Assembly: GCA_902525075.1 (NCBI GenBank)
Contig: CABZFV010000012.1
Coordinates: forward strand, 1-42,237
Direction of reading: 5' to 3'
DNA from: an uncultured Prochlorococcus sp.
GTDB taxonomy: Bacteria; Cyanobacteriota; Cyanobacteriia; PCC-6307; Cyanobiaceae
DNA length: 42,237 nt
In this document: positions 10,146 to 18,114 of the stretch, piece by piece
Layout of the letters: each line of letters begins with the position of its first letter
Position numbering within the stretch: position 1 is the stretch's first letter
Program-made: the position numbers and the translations under genes
The notes under the pieces: model-generated
Databases searched by the model: none
The model's input: the letters and a program-made list of their open reading frames with translations, nothing else
What the model was told of the DNA's origin: nothing

Positions 10146-10195
10146 CTGATTCATTCTAGAATCCTAGAATTGACTTTTACAAATTAATGAATCAG
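10146..10195 (+). promoter_or_regulatory. Inverted repeat enclosing the ftsH start codon
   Basis: A perfect 10-base inverted repeat, CTGATTCATT (10146-10155) and AATGAATCAG (10186-10195), flanks a 30-base loop. The right arm contains the ftsH ATG at 10187. If transcription starts upstream of 10146, the mRNA could fold so that the start codon is paired. The loop also holds a short palindrome ATTCTAGAAT (10153-10162, partly in the arm) followed by CCTAGAAT. The pairing is seen in sequence; a regulatory role is inference. Confidence 0.45.
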
Positions 10196-12100
10196 AAATT
10201 TAAAACATTAATTTTATGGGCTTTACCTATACTTCTAGTAATAGCGCTTTCCTACCAATTTTTATCTTCAAGTAATGTTGATTCACTTAAATCTAATGGT
10301 ACTACTGTTGCACCAAGAAACTCAGCGGTAGCAAGAGTTAGTTACGGAAGATTTTTAGATTACATTAATTCAGGAAGAGTTACTTCAGTTGATATTTTTG
10401 AGGGAGGCAGAAATGCAGTTATAGAGACAGTAGATTCCGATTTAGACAATAAAGTTCAAAGGTTGCGTGTAGATCTTCCGGGCTTAACCCCAGAACTTAT
10501 AAATATTTTAAAAAATGAGGGAATCAGTTTTGATGTTCATCCAGTAAAAACAGCTCCTCCTGCATTAGGAATTTTAGGTAATTTACTCTTCCCAGCTATC
10601 TTAATTGGAGGATTAATTTTGTTAGCGAGAAGGTCAAATGGTATGCCTGGAGGTCCCGGTCAAGCGATGCAGTTTGGGAAAACAAAGGCAAGATTTGCAA
10701 TGGAAGCTGAAACAGGAGTTGTATTCGATGATGTTGCAGGCGTTAATGAAGCTAAACAGGATTTGCAAGAAGTTGTCACTTTTCTGAAAAAACCAGAAAA
10801 ATTTACTTCTGTAGGAGCAAGGATTCCCAAGGGAGTTCTATTAGTAGGACCTCCTGGTACTGGTAAAACCCTTTTAGCAAAAGCAATTGCAGGGGAAGCT
10901 GGTGTGCCTTTTTTCTCATTATCAGGTTCTGAATTTGTCGAAATGTTTGTAGGTGTTGGTGCTAGTAGAGTAAGAGACCTTTTCAAAAGAGCTAAAGAGA
11001 ATAGCCCTTGTTTAATTTTTATTGATGAAATAGATGCTGTCGGAAGGCAAAGAGGCGCAGGTATTGGTGGAGGTAATGATGAGAGAGAACAAACTCTCAA
11101 CCAATTGCTTACTGAAATGGATGGCTTCGAAGGTAATAGTGGCATAATAATAATTGCAGCCACAAACAGGCCTGATGTTCTAGACTCAGCCTTAATGAGA
11201 CCAGGCAGATTTGATAGGCAGGTAACTGTAGATGCCCCTGATATCAAGGGCAGACTATCAATATTGGAAGTTCATGCTAGGAATAAGAAACTTCAAGAGG
11301 ATTTAACGCTTGAAAGCATTGCCAGAAGAACACCAGGATTTACTGGAGCAGATTTAGCAAATTTATTAAACGAGGCTGCGATATTAACAGCCAGGAGGAG
11401 AAAAGACTCTATAAGTATTTCAGAAATTGATGACTCTGTAGATAGAATTGTTGCAGGAATGGAAGGTTCTCCATTAACAGATGGTAGAAGCAAGAGATTA
11501 ATTGCCTATCATGAAGTTGGCCATGCTCTAATAGGTTCACTTGTTAAAGCCCATGATCCTGTTCAAAAAGTGACCGTCATTCCAAGAGGTCAAGCTAAGG
11601 GATTAACTTGGTTTACCCCAGACGATGAACAAACTCTTGTTAGCAGGGCGCAATTAAAAGCGAGGATAATGGGTGCTCTAGGAGGAAGAGCTGCTGAAGA
11701 TGTAGTTTTTGGAGAAGGTGAGATTACAACAGGAGCGGGAGGTGATTTCCAACAAGTTGCTTCAATGGCCCGCCAGATGGTTACCAGATTTGGAATGAGT
11801 AATTTAGGTCCGATAGCTTTAGAAAGTGGTAATCAAGAAGTATTTGTAGGTAGAGATTTAATGACTAGAAGTGAAGTCTCTGATTCAATTTCTAAACAAA
11901 TAGATGAAAGTGTAAGAGTAATGGTCAAGGAATGTTACAAAGAAACTTACGATATAGTATTCAAAAATAGAGAAGCTATGGATAAGATAGTAGACCTATT
12001 GATCGAAAAAGAAACATTAGATGGTGATGAATTCGTAAGTATTCTCTCCAAATTTACTAAAATCCCTGAGAAAGAGAGAACACCCCAATTATTAAGCTAG
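10187..12100 (+). CDS. ftsH: FtsH AAA+ zinc metalloprotease
   Basis: FtsH is the membrane-anchored ATP-dependent protease that removes damaged membrane proteins such as photosystem II D1. The 637-aa protein has membrane segments at about 8-27 and 127-147 with a lumenal domain between. It then carries Walker A GPPGTGKT (221-228), the pore loop FVGVGA (254-259), Walker [10 protein letters not shown] (275-283), the second region of homology [18 protein letters not shown] and the zinc motif HEVGH (442-446). The start codon sits in an inverted repeat. Its stop is two bases from the convergent clpP stop. Psb29/Thf1, known to support FtsH in the thylakoid, lies beyond clpP. Confidence 0.97.
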   Translation: MNQKFKTLILWALPILLVIALSYQFLSSSNVDSLKSNGTTVAPRNSAVARVSYGRFLDYINSGRVTSVDIFEGGRNAVIETVDSDLDNKVQRLRVDLPGLTPELINILKNEGISFDVHPVKTAPPALGILGNLLFPAILIGGLILLARRSNGMPGGPGQAMQFGKTKARFAMEAETGVVFDDVAGVNEAKQDLQEVVTFLKKPEKFTSVGARIPKGVLLVGPPGTGKTLLAKAIAGEAGVPFFSLSGSEFVEMFVGVGASRVRDLFKRAKENSPCLIFIDEIDAVGRQRGAGIGGGNDEREQTLNQLLTEMDGFEGNSGIIIIAATNRPDVLDSALMRPGRFDRQVTVDAPDIKGRLSILEVHARNKKLQEDLTLESIARRTPGFTGADLANLLNEAAILTARRRKDSISISEIDDSVDRIVAGMEGSPLTDGRSKRLIAYHEVGHALIGSLVKAHDPVQKVTVIPRGQAKGLTWFTPDDEQTLVSRAQLKARIMGALGGRAAEDVVFGEGEITTGAGGDFQQVASMARQMVTRFGMSNLGPIALESGNQEVFVGRDLMTRSEVSDSISKQIDESVRVMVKECYKETYDIVFKNREAMDKIVDLLIEKETLDGDEFVSILSKFTKIPEKERTPQLLS

Positions 12101-12102
12101 AT

Positions 12103-12684
12103 TTAAATAGGTTTCTTATTTAATACCAGATCAATTAAACCGTACTCAACAGCTTCGCTTGGGGACATATAGAAATCTCTATCAGTATCTTCTTTAATAG
12201 TGTCATAATCCTTTCCAGTTCTTTCTGACAATTCAGTATTAAGTCGCTCTTTTAAGAACAAAATTTCATCTGCTTGAATCCTTATATCACTGGCTTGTCC
12301 TCTAGCACCTCCAAGTGGTTGATGAATCATTATTCTTGAATGTCTAAGGCTACTTCTTTTACCTTTAGTGCCTGCTGCAAGCAAAAAAGCACCCATACTA
12401 GCTGCTAAGCCTACACATACTGTATGAATATCAGGTTTAACATGTTGCATTGTGTCGAAGATGCCTAATCCATCGTATACGGATCCGCCTGGTGAATTTA
12501 TGTACATATAAATGTCCTTATCTGGATCCTCTGCCTCGAGGAACAATAATTGAGCAACAATTCTATTGGCAGTTTCACTAGTAACTTGTTCTCCCAAAAA
12601 GATAATTCGCTCTCTTAATAGTCTCGAATAAATATCAAAGACTCTTTCACTACCGCCAGATTCTTCTAGTACTAAAGGGATCAT
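12103..12684 (-). CDS. clpP: ATP-dependent Clp protease proteolytic subunit ClpP
   Basis: ClpP is the barrel-forming serine peptidase that works with ClpC or ClpX chaperones. At 193 aa it is a normal length. The triad is in place: Ser96 in GLAASMGAF, His121 in MIHQPLGG and Asp170 in DTDRDFYMS. The N-terminus ([19 protein letters not shown]) is typical of mature bacterial ClpP. Cyanobacteria have several clpP paralogues, and I cannot number this one from sequence alone. It is divergent from psb29. Confidence 0.96.
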   Translation of the reverse strand: MIPLVLEESGGSERVFDIYSRLLRERIIFLGEQVTSETANRIVAQLLFLEAEDPDKDIYMYINSPGGSVYDGLGIFDTMQHVKPDIHTVCVGLAASMGAFLLAAGTKGKRSSLRHSRIMIHQPLGGARGQASDIRIQADEILFLKERLNTELSERTGKDYDTIKEDTDRDFYMSPSEAVEYGLIDLVLNKKPI

Positions 12685-12764
12685 AATAATATTTATCTGT
12701 TTATTAGATATTAACGATATTGAGTCAACATACGCTAACCTTATTAAGGTTTACATATAAAAAA

Positions 12765-13373
12765 TTGAAAGAAAAATTGACTGTTTCAGATAGCAAAAAG
12801 TTATTTCATGAAAAATTTCCTTACGTCATTCCAGGTTTATATAAGAGAATAGTTGATGAAATGCTTGTCGAACTTAATCTTTTAAACCATCAAAATGAAT
12901 TTACGCAAGATTATCTCTTTTGCATCGGTCTTACCGAAACATTCAAAGAATTAATGAAAGGATACAAACCTGGGAAACATTTAGACCTTCTTTTTGAATC
13001 GTTATGCAGTTCTACAAATTTTGAAGCAAAGGAAATTAATGAAATATCTCAAAAATCCCAAAGGGAATTCAATGATAAAACAGCCAAAGATATTTTAAAA
13101 TTATTAATTGAAAAAAGTAATTCTAAACTTTATCCTTCAAGGATTTTGAACTTAGGAATATATATATTAATTTCAAACTCCCAAGATTTCAAAGAGAAAA
13201 ATGAATCAGATAAAAATAAGATGGCCTCTGAAATTTTTGAGAAGTTAAGCTTATCTGCTAATAAAGCAGAAAAAGATATTGGAATCTACAAAAGCAGCAT
13301 ATCAAAAATGAAACAAGCAAAAGAATTAATTGAAGAGCTCAGGATAAAGGATAAGAAAAAAGACCAAAAATAA
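12765..13373 (+). CDS. psb29: Psb29/Thf1 photosystem II biogenesis protein
   Basis: Psb29 (Thf1) assists photosystem II assembly and stabilises thylakoid FtsH complexes. The conserved core LTVSDSKKLFHEKFPYVIPG then YKRIVDEMLVELNLL, with FCIGLTETFKELMKGYKP, is typical. The C-terminal third is a charged coiled coil. There is no ATG at the front. TTG codons at 12720, 12765 and 12777 are possible starts; 12765 (about 202 aa) places TVSDSKK near the N-terminus as in relatives, so I chose it. Its location next to clpP and ftsH fits a role in membrane protein quality control. Confidence 0.85.
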   Translation: MKEKLTVSDSKKLFHEKFPYVIPGLYKRIVDEMLVELNLLNHQNEFTQDYLFCIGLTETFKELMKGYKPGKHLDLLFESLCSSTNFEAKEINEISQKSQREFNDKTAKDILKLLIEKSNSKLYPSRILNLGIYILISNSQDFKEKNESDKNKMASEIFEKLSLSANKAEKDIGIYKSSISKMKQAKELIEELRIKDKKKDQK

Positions 13374-13379
13374 TAATAT

Positions 13380-13520
13380 CTATTTTTTTAATCTTTTTTT
13401 ATCTTTCCAAGAGACATAAGATATATAAATTACAGCTAATGTTATGAATATGAGTAAAACAAACGATGTTAATATAAGAAATTTACTTAAATAGACTTCA
13501 TAAGTTAAAAATGAAATCAT
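13380..13520 (-). CDS. 46-aa single-span membrane protein coupled to petN
   Basis: An ATG-started 46-codon frame has one membrane segment (about residues 12-38, [20 protein letters not shown] plus a Tyr-rich end) and a basic tail DKKRLKK. Its ATG overlaps the petN stop (ATGA), indicating translational coupling. It converges with psb29, with six bases between stops. No family is recognised. The coupling and topology suggest a small thylakoid protein made with PetN; that is inference. Confidence 0.65.
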
Positions 13521-13618
13521 ATGTCAATGGAACCGTCCCCATTTCTTCCCCAAACAACCATGGCAATTGAAAAAGTAAAGATAGCAGCCAATGCTGCCCA
13601 GCCTATTTGAAAGATCAT
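13517..13618 (-). CDS. petN: Cytochrome b6f complex subunit VIII (PetN)
   Basis: PetN is the tiny single-span subunit of the cytochrome b6f complex, needed for its stability in photosynthetic electron transport. The 33-residue product begins [12 protein letters not shown], continues with [10 protein letters not shown] and ends GSIDI. This matches the family in length and sequence, including the conserved Gly-Trp-Ala and VWGR elements. The stop overlaps the ATG of the 46-aa membrane protein by four bases. Confidence 0.93.
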
Positions 13619-13734
13619 TAGAATGTAATCGTTTATATAAATATAACAGAACTTCAAAATTTTTTAATCATTTTAAAGCTAAATTTAATTTCTCAGAAAC
13701 AAAATTTTCTCAATAGAATAGCAATAAAATTAAA

Positions 13735-14013
13735 TTGGGAAGGGTAGTTTTAAATCATAGTACAAATATAGAAGGTTTAATTCCAATACTTCAAAAATTA
13801 GCACTGGATATTAATATTAAGACAATAACTCCAGCTGCTATTTCAAGAGCTAGGGGAAGATCTTCTAAATTGATAATTAGATTATCAGTGAAAACTATAA
13901 ACGGATATAAAGCAATAGCGAGAAAAGGCAAAACAGCCCAAGAAGTTTTTATTTCAACAGACTTAAGTAAAGATGAATTGAAACAAATTATAGATATTTA
14001 TAATAAAAAGTAA
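13735..14013 (+). CDS. DUF2103-like predicted metal-binding protein
   Basis: A TTG-started 92-aa protein shows GRVVLNHSTNIEGLIPILQK then ITPAAISRARGRSSKLIIRL and GYKAIARKGKTAQEVFISTD. I recall these blocks from the cyanobacterial DUF2103 family, annotated as predicted metal-binding with no known role. A single His (LNHST) and basic Arg/Gly-rich loops (RARGRSS) are visible; the fold may bind nucleic acid or a metal. The non-ATG start is chosen because conserved sequence begins immediately. It is divergent from petN across about 115 AT-rich bases. Confidence 0.7.
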   Translation: MGRVVLNHSTNIEGLIPILQKLALDINIKTITPAAISRARGRSSKLIIRLSVKTINGYKAIARKGKTAQEVFISTDLSKDELKQIIDIYNKK

Positions 14014-14053
14014 TTAAATTAAAGAAAATTAGAAAATATTCAGGAGAGAACAA

Positions 14054-14260
14054 ATGAAATTGGTATTAAATTTTTTTATGTTTCTATTAGCCTTTTTTTC
14101 ATTTAGTAATGAATCATTCTCACTTACTGACTTCCAAATAAAAAGATTTTGTAAAAAGCAGAAAAGGGTATCTTTATGCATCAAAAAATTACAAGAGAAA
14201 AGATCTGATCTCCAAGAAGGAAAGCCAATCGAAATACCTATAGAACCTTACAAAGGGTGA
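14054..14260 (+). CDS. Small secreted hypothetical protein, two cysteines
   Basis: A 68-aa protein starts with a signal peptide (basic MK, hydrophobic core to about residue 19, likely cut after SFS near residue 23). The mature part is about 45 residues, basic, with Cys residues ten apart (FC then LC) that could form a disulfide, and a Pro-rich tail PIEIPIEPYKG. AGGAGAG seven bases upstream of the ATG is one of the stronger Shine-Dalgarno sequences in the window and fixes this start. The family is not recognised. Confidence 0.7.
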   Translation: MKLVLNFFMFLLAFFSFSNESFSLTDFQIKRFCKKQKRVSLCIKKLQEKRSDLQEGKPIEIPIEPYKG

Positions 14261-14273
14261 TTAGAAATTGAAT

Positions 14274-14543
14274 TTAAATTTCAAATTCTGATTCAAAAAG
14301 ATTAAAAGCATTTTTGTAGCTTGTGAGAAGTTCTTCAGAATTATCAGAAAATCCTTGTCGTTGGTAATCTTCTTTTAATTCATCATATAAGTAAACCACT
14401 TTGTTAAAAGCGCTCATATATTCTTTTTGTATTTCTTCATCATCGATATCATAGATTTTTGCCAGTACTAATTCGACATTTTTTTTTGATGAATACATTT
14501 TTTTTTCAAAATCTTTATTTAACTTCCTTCTTTTTTTTGCCAT
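14274..14543 (-). CDS. Hypothetical 89-aa protein
   Basis: The frame starts at ATG with a very basic N-terminus (MAKKRRKLNKDFEKK) and continues as an acidic helical region with several Tyr residues (ALDDE-type composition, ending FESEFEI). There is no signal or membrane segment. It converges with the secreted 68-aa gene, 13 bases between stops. The charge split suggests a nucleic-acid- or ribosome-associated small protein, but only composition supports that. Confidence 0.65.
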   Translation of the reverse strand: MAKKRRKLNKDFEKKMYSSKKNVELVLAKIYDIDDEEIQKEYMSAFNKVVYLYDELKEDYQRQGFSDNSEELLTSYKNAFNLFESEFEI

Positions 14544-14671
14544 TTAAAATTTCTAAATTCAAATTAACAATACTCAAATTCATAGATAAATTAAATTAAA
14601 ACTTATAAAATAAAAATATAGTTTCCAAATCAAAATAAAACCTCTACATTCCAAATAAATCATTAGATGAT

Positions 14672-15109
14672 ATGAGTAAAAAAGAAACAACTAATCCTAA
14701 AGAAGTTAGAAACCAAAACTATGCAACCAAGAAAATGAATACTTCCGAAAACTTTAAGAAAAAGAAAGATAAAGATCTTCCATGGTGGGTAGAGTTATTA
14801 TTTGTTCAAATAGGATTACCAGATAAATTACTAATAAAAATATTAAAAGCCAAAAAAACATCTAAAGAATTTATTAAAAATGAAAACAAATCAATAATAA
14901 TATTTTTGTTTGTAATTACTACATTGGCATATTTTTATCCAGTTATTAAACATGCAAAAAATAAATTAGATTGTGAAGCGATTGCAAAAAATTATATTAT
15001 TAAAAATAAAAATATAATCGGAATCAATAATAGGGAAATAAAAATGATATCTACAAATTTTTGTTATGGTGGCGAAGAAATCTATGAAATAGAAAATTTA
15101 AAAAATTAA
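14672..15109 (+). CDS. Hypothetical membrane protein of 145 aa
   Basis: A Lys/Asn-rich N-terminus leads to DKDLPWWVELLFVQIGLPDK (about 39-58), an aromatic patch likely to lie at the membrane surface. One membrane helix follows (about 75-91, SIIIFLFVITTLAYFYPVI). The C-terminal 45 residues contain two Cys (LDCEAIAKN and NFCYGGEEIYEI) and should lie outside the cytoplasm if the N-terminus is inside. No family is recognised. It is preceded by about 130 AT-rich bases shared with the divergent 89-aa gene. Confidence 0.65.
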   Translation: MSKKETTNPKEVRNQNYATKKMNTSENFKKKKDKDLPWWVELLFVQIGLPDKLLIKILKAKKTSKEFIKNENKSIIIFLFVITTLAYFYPVIKHAKNKLDCEAIAKNYIIKNKNIIGINNREIKMISTNFCYGGEEIYEIENLKN

Positions 15110-15191
15110 ATTTTGAATTATCCTCTACAAATTGAGCATATCAATATTATGATGATAACTTAAATTTTAATAAAATTTAAATTTTATTCCT

Positions 15192-15368
15192 ATGACTGAT
15201 ATAAAACAAAAGAAAGAAAACGTAAAAATGCATTTAAAAGATTTGAGGCAAAACTTAAAGAAAATGCATTTAGAAGTTACGGAAGAATTAATATTACCAA
15301 ATCCAGGAGATGTAAAAGACTTGATGAATAAAATGGATAAACTATTAAAATTGATAGAATCAAAATAA
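15192..15368 (+). CDS. 58-aa helical hypothetical protein
   Basis: An ATG frame of 58 codons encodes a Lys-rich, almost wholly helical protein: KENVKMHLKDLRQNLKKMHL, then EELILPNPGDVKDLM and KMDKLLKLIESK. A short Pro/Gly turn separates two amphipathic helices, suggesting a helical hairpin. It lies in the small-gene region between the 145-aa membrane protein and a lipoprotein on the same strand. The family is not recognised. Confidence 0.55.
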   Translation: MTDIKQKKENVKMHLKDLRQNLKKMHLEVTEELILPNPGDVKDLMNKMDKLLKLIESK

Positions 15369-15409
15369 ACTATAATTTAAATAATTTAGAATTATCAAAA
15401 GCAAAAAAA

Positions 15410-15760
15410 ATGAAAATAATAAAACAATTTCCATTGATAATTCTAATTGCAATTTTCTTAATTTCTTGTAAGACATCAACTAAGAAAGAGTATCCCATAA
15501 ATAATTTGGAAAAAAATATTGAGGAGAATCCTAATTCAGAAAAGAAAAGAATGGAAATAAAGTTTTCGTGTGGCGAAGATGGTATTTCAGAATACTTAGA
15601 AGATGGATGGAATATTATAAGAGAAGATTACCAAGAAAAAATTTGCACATGGAAATCTGTGCCTGCTACAAAAGATTGTAATATGGAAAAAGATAAAGGA
15701 TGTAAAATAACACAACCAGATAAAATAGGTGAAGAGAAAATTTATTTATTGGAAAAATAA
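15410..15760 (+). CDS. Putative lipoprotein, 116 aa
   Basis: The N-terminus has a basic start, a hydrophobic core and a lipobox LISC with Cys20 as the likely lipidated residue. The mature domain contains four more Cys in pairs around FSCGEDGISEYLEDGWNIIR, KICTWKSVPATKDC and GCKI, so disulfides are likely. It probably faces the periplasm. No known family is recognised. An A-rich spacer (AAAGCAAAAAAA) precedes the ATG without a clear Shine-Dalgarno. Confidence 0.65.
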   Translation: MKIIKQFPLIILIAIFLISCKTSTKKEYPINNLEKNIEENPNSEKKRMEIKFSCGEDGISEYLEDGWNIIREDYQEKICTWKSVPATKDCNMEKDKGCKITQPDKIGEEKIYLLEK

Positions 15761-15769
15761 ATTTAATAT

Positions 15770-15898
15770 ATGACTCTAGACTCCGAACGCTTAGTTGATT
15801 TAATTTTTAAGAAATTAAAAACCTATAAGAATAAAAAAATATTTTTAGAAAAAGAAAGTTTGAATAAATTTATTCTTTCTCTTTTCAAAGAAAACTGA
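15770..15898 (+). CDS. 42-aa hypothetical protein
   Basis: A short ATG frame, nine bases beyond the lipoprotein stop, encodes a Lys/Leu-rich helical peptide (TLDSERLVDLIFKKLKTYKN then FILSLFKEN). The position and amphipathic composition fit a real small gene, but length and AT-rich background leave chance possible. The family is not recognised. Confidence 0.4.
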   Translation: MTLDSERLVDLIFKKLKTYKNKKIFLEKESLNKFILSLFKEN

Positions 15899-15956
15899 AT
15901 GCAGTACTTATTTAAGTTAACTGCTATATTTAAATAAATTTTTAATTAAAAAAGAT

Positions 15957-16052
15957 ATGGATAATTTTTCTTCATTAACTGTTATCTTAGCAATTATATT
16001 CATTGCAAGTCTTTATTTTTTATTTAGGGTTACTTCTAGTACAAAGAATTAA
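15957..16052 (+). CDS. 31-aa single-span membrane miniprotein
   Basis: An ATG frame of 31 codons holds a polar N-terminus (MDNFSS), one membrane helix (LTVILAIIFIASLYFLF, residues 7-23) and a short polar tail RVTSSTKN. Size and topology resemble the tiny subunits of photosystems and cytochrome b6f, but the sequence does not match one I can name. Confidence 0.5.
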   Translation: MDNFSSLTVILAIIFIASLYFLFRVTSSTKN

Positions 16053-16073
16053 AAAATAGTTTTAAATTCATTC

Positions 16074-16256
16074 TTAGATGATCGGATCATCTCTTAGTAG
16101 TAAAACGTTATGCTTATTTAAACCATCATTAATCCATTCCTTATATTCTTCTAGGACGCACTTTTTATCAGAATTATCTAGTAAGTTAATTCTTTGTTTT
16201 GCATTGTCCAAGGCCAACTTAATACAGAATTTATAATCATAGGAGTTTTCTTGCAT
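16074..16256 (-). CDS. Hypothetical 60-aa protein
   Basis: A soluble, mildly acidic protein starts MQENSYDYKFCIKLALDNAK and continues with a second helical stretch containing KKCVLEEYKEWINDG. There are two Cys and no signal peptide. It lies in the small-gene zone on the minus strand. The family is not recognised; even codon use and a clean ATG support it as real. Confidence 0.6.
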   Translation of the reverse strand: MQENSYDYKFCIKLALDNAKQRINLLDNSDKKCVLEEYKEWINDGLNKHNVLLLRDDPII

Positions 16257-16397
16257 AAGTTTTTATTAAATCTTAGTGAAAATAATTTCCTATTCTGTAT
16301 AGAAAATCACAATATTAAACGTTGATCTAATAAGAGTATCAAGCAATACGGAAGAATTTTTAATATATTTGAGATACTATATTTTTACAAAATTCCT

Positions 16398-16592
16398 ATG
16401 TCATACGAAGCAGGCAGTAAAGAATGTAGACATTTAATTGAAGCCAAAGAAAGCCTTTTATCAACATTAGATGCTTTGAGTAATATAAATTCGACCGATC
16501 TAATACAAATCCAAATTAGAAAAATTTACAATGAATTAGAGCAAATGCACGATAATAGAAAAAAAATAGAATCAGCTACAAATTATCTTTAA
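16398..16592 (+). CDS. Hypothetical 64-aa coiled-coil protein
   Basis: A helical protein with heptad-like hydrophobic spacing: ECRHLIEAKESLLSTLDALS followed by IQIRKIYNELEQMHDNRKKI. There is no membrane segment or signal. It converges with the next minus-strand gene, 25 bases between stops. That protein has a similar EAKE-LS-LDAL stretch. Family unknown. Confidence 0.6.
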   Translation: MSYEAGSKECRHLIEAKESLLSTLDALSNINSTDLIQIQIRKIYNELEQMHDNRKKIESATNYL

Positions 16593-16617
16593 TCTTTTAA
16601 ATTTTACCGAAAGTTTT

Positions 16618-16815
16618 TCAGTATTGGCTTTTAATCTTCGTTACTTTTTTATCTGATAACAAATCCAATAAAGCATCAAGCTGTGAGAGTACTTCCTTTG
16701 CTTCATTAAGATCTGGCAACAAATCTTCTTTGATGAGCATTTGATGCATCTCTCTAAGTTCTAACCTTATATATCTAAGGTGAGAACATACTTCCTCTCT
16801 CTTAGTTGCACTCAT
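16618..16815 (-). CDS. Hypothetical 65-aa helical protein
   Basis: A soluble helical protein starts MSATKREEVCSHLRYIRLEL and contains LNEAKEVLSQLDALLDLL, which echoes EAKESLLSTLDAL in the convergent 64-aa neighbour. A good -10 box (TATAAT) lies about 20 bases upstream of its ATG, one of the clearer promoters in the region. Family and function are unknown. Confidence 0.65.
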   Translation of the reverse strand: MSATKREEVCSHLRYIRLELREMHQMLIKEDLLPDLNEAKEVLSQLDALLDLLSDKKVTKIKSQY

Positions 16816-16835
16816 ATTTCCTTTATATTCCTTAC

Positions 16836-16841
16836 ATTATA
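16836..16841 (-). promoter_or_regulatory. -10 promoter element, TATAAT
   Basis: On the minus strand TATAAT occurs in the context TGTATAATG, 21 bases upstream of the 65-aa gene start, giving a leader of about 14 bases. A matching -35 box is not obvious, so an extended -10 (TG two bases before) may be used. Confidence 0.5.
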
Positions 16842-16951
16842 CAACACGATCTTTTTTGACTCCCATAACAATTTTGTTAAATTGAAAAATTTTTTCAACC
16901 CCAATAACGTATCAAAATATTTTAACGTTGCGTTGTAGTAATATATCCTTC

Positions 16952-17125
16952 ATGAAAAAGAAAAAATCAAAAAAAATCCAACCCAATTCAAATTTAAAAG
17001 ATCAAAAATTAGGTCAAACAAAAAACTCGGCAAAATTAGTACTGTTTGTTTTTGGGATAGGTCCAATTATTGGCATAATAATATTTTTATACAGTAAGGG
17101 GTTTTTCAATTCGCCAACTATTTAA
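16952..17125 (+). CDS. 57-aa single-span membrane protein
   Basis: A very basic N-terminus (MKKKKSKKIQPNSN) is followed by one membrane helix (about 29-47, LVLFVFGIGPIIGIIIFLY) and a short tail GFFNSPTI. The positive-inside rule puts the N-terminus in the cytoplasm. The frame extends to a TTG at 16928, but the ATG at 16952 gives a typical N-terminus and is chosen. No family is recognised. Confidence 0.6.
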   Translation: MKKKKSKKIQPNSNLKDQKLGQTKNSAKLVLFVFGIGPIIGIIIFLYSKGFFNSPTI

Positions 17126-17181
17126 GTCTTAAGTAATTAAAGTTAATTTGAAAGAATTAATTTAATAAAATTTTAGAATAA

Positions 17182-17385
17182 TTATTGAAATTTTTTTAAT
17201 GAAAATATTCTAAATTCTGCTATTTTTCTAGCATTTTCTGGATTAGATATTAAAAAAGGGTGGTCTGATAAAAGCTCAAATACCTTATCTATCTTGTATG
17301 GAATATCATCACAATCAATATTTTCCCATTCCTCATCAAATGACTTTGCAAAGCTATCAGCATTATCATATAGTTTATCTTTCAT
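17182..17385 (-). CDS. Hypothetical 67-aa protein
   Basis: An acidic soluble protein: MKDKLYDNADSFAKSFDEEW, then CDDIPYKIDKVFELLSDHPF and a C-terminal NARKIAEFRIFSLKK helix. There is no signal or membrane segment. It is followed (minus strand, downstream) by an AT-rich spacer and has about 230 bases to the divergent ribbon-helix-helix-like gene. Family unknown. Confidence 0.6.
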   Translation of the reverse strand: MKDKLYDNADSFAKSFDEEWENIDCDDIPYKIDKVFELLSDHPFLISNPENARKIAEFRIFSLKKFQ

Positions 17386-17614
17386 AATATTTGGAATTTA
17401 AATAAAGAAAATTTCAGAAATCCGACCAAATCTGTAATAGTAATTAGAAGAAGCATATAAAACTATCCTCATGACTATTCGAGAAATAACTTTATATGAG
17501 TATTCTTTAAAATTATACTTTAATCTCATTTTTTAAATTTATAAATAAGTACTATTATTTAAAATCTGATTACATTTGACAGAAGTGTTACAATATTGAC
17601 ATATATAAAGGCTC

Positions 17615-17983
17615 ATGGAAAATAAAGTTAAAAGAATCGGATATCTCCCTAGAAAAAGAGTACTTGAAATTATTGATGAAATATCCAAGAGCGAATCTAT
17701 AAGTAGATCTAAGGTAGTTGGAATATTAGTTGAGGAAGCATTAGATGCTAGAGGAATTGCGAATTTTGGATATAGTAACATCAACAAGCCAAATATATAC
17801 AAGTCGGATAATTTTAAAGATCTCCAAAAGGAGAATGCCCAATTAAAAGATGCTGAAGACGAATTTGTTGATGATAGTGGGTACACAATTTCATCTCACA
17901 AAACTATAGACCGCTCAATATCTTCTGCAGATATTGAATTAGCAAATAAAATAAATATTCTTAAGGAATCAGGATTAATATAA
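17615..17983 (+). CDS. Ribbon-helix-helix-like protein, 122 aa
   Basis: The N-terminal 45 residues fit the ribbon-helix-helix pattern of a strand and two helices: KRIGYLPRKRVLEIIDEIS, then SRSKVVGILVEEALDARG. Proteins of this class bind DNA as dimers. The C-terminal 75 residues are polar and probably flexible, with a possible helix at the end. Two TTGACA hexamers lie 20 bases apart upstream (17576 and 17596). I cannot name the family; DNA binding is inferred from pattern only. Confidence 0.6.
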   Translation: MENKVKRIGYLPRKRVLEIIDEISKSESISRSKVVGILVEEALDARGIANFGYSNINKPNIYKSDNFKDLQKENAQLKDAEDEFVDDSGYTISSHKTIDRSISSADIELANKINILKESGLI

Positions 17984-18114
17984 CTTTTATTGAGTAATTA
18001 TTTTATTTTTTAATGCATAACATTGGATAATTGTTTATTCTTAGTCAAGAAAAATATTCTTTTTACAAAATTTGAGTATTAAACCCTTTCTAATATTAAT
18101 TCTGTAATTAAAAA

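Noticed and set aside
10660..11247. Long antisense frame inside ftsH
   Set aside because: It mirrors the conserved FtsH sequence and has no start signal or plausible composition of its own.
17471..17536. 21-codon ATG frame between the 67-aa and ribbon-helix-helix-like genes
   Set aside because: Too short, without supporting composition or ribosome-binding sequence.
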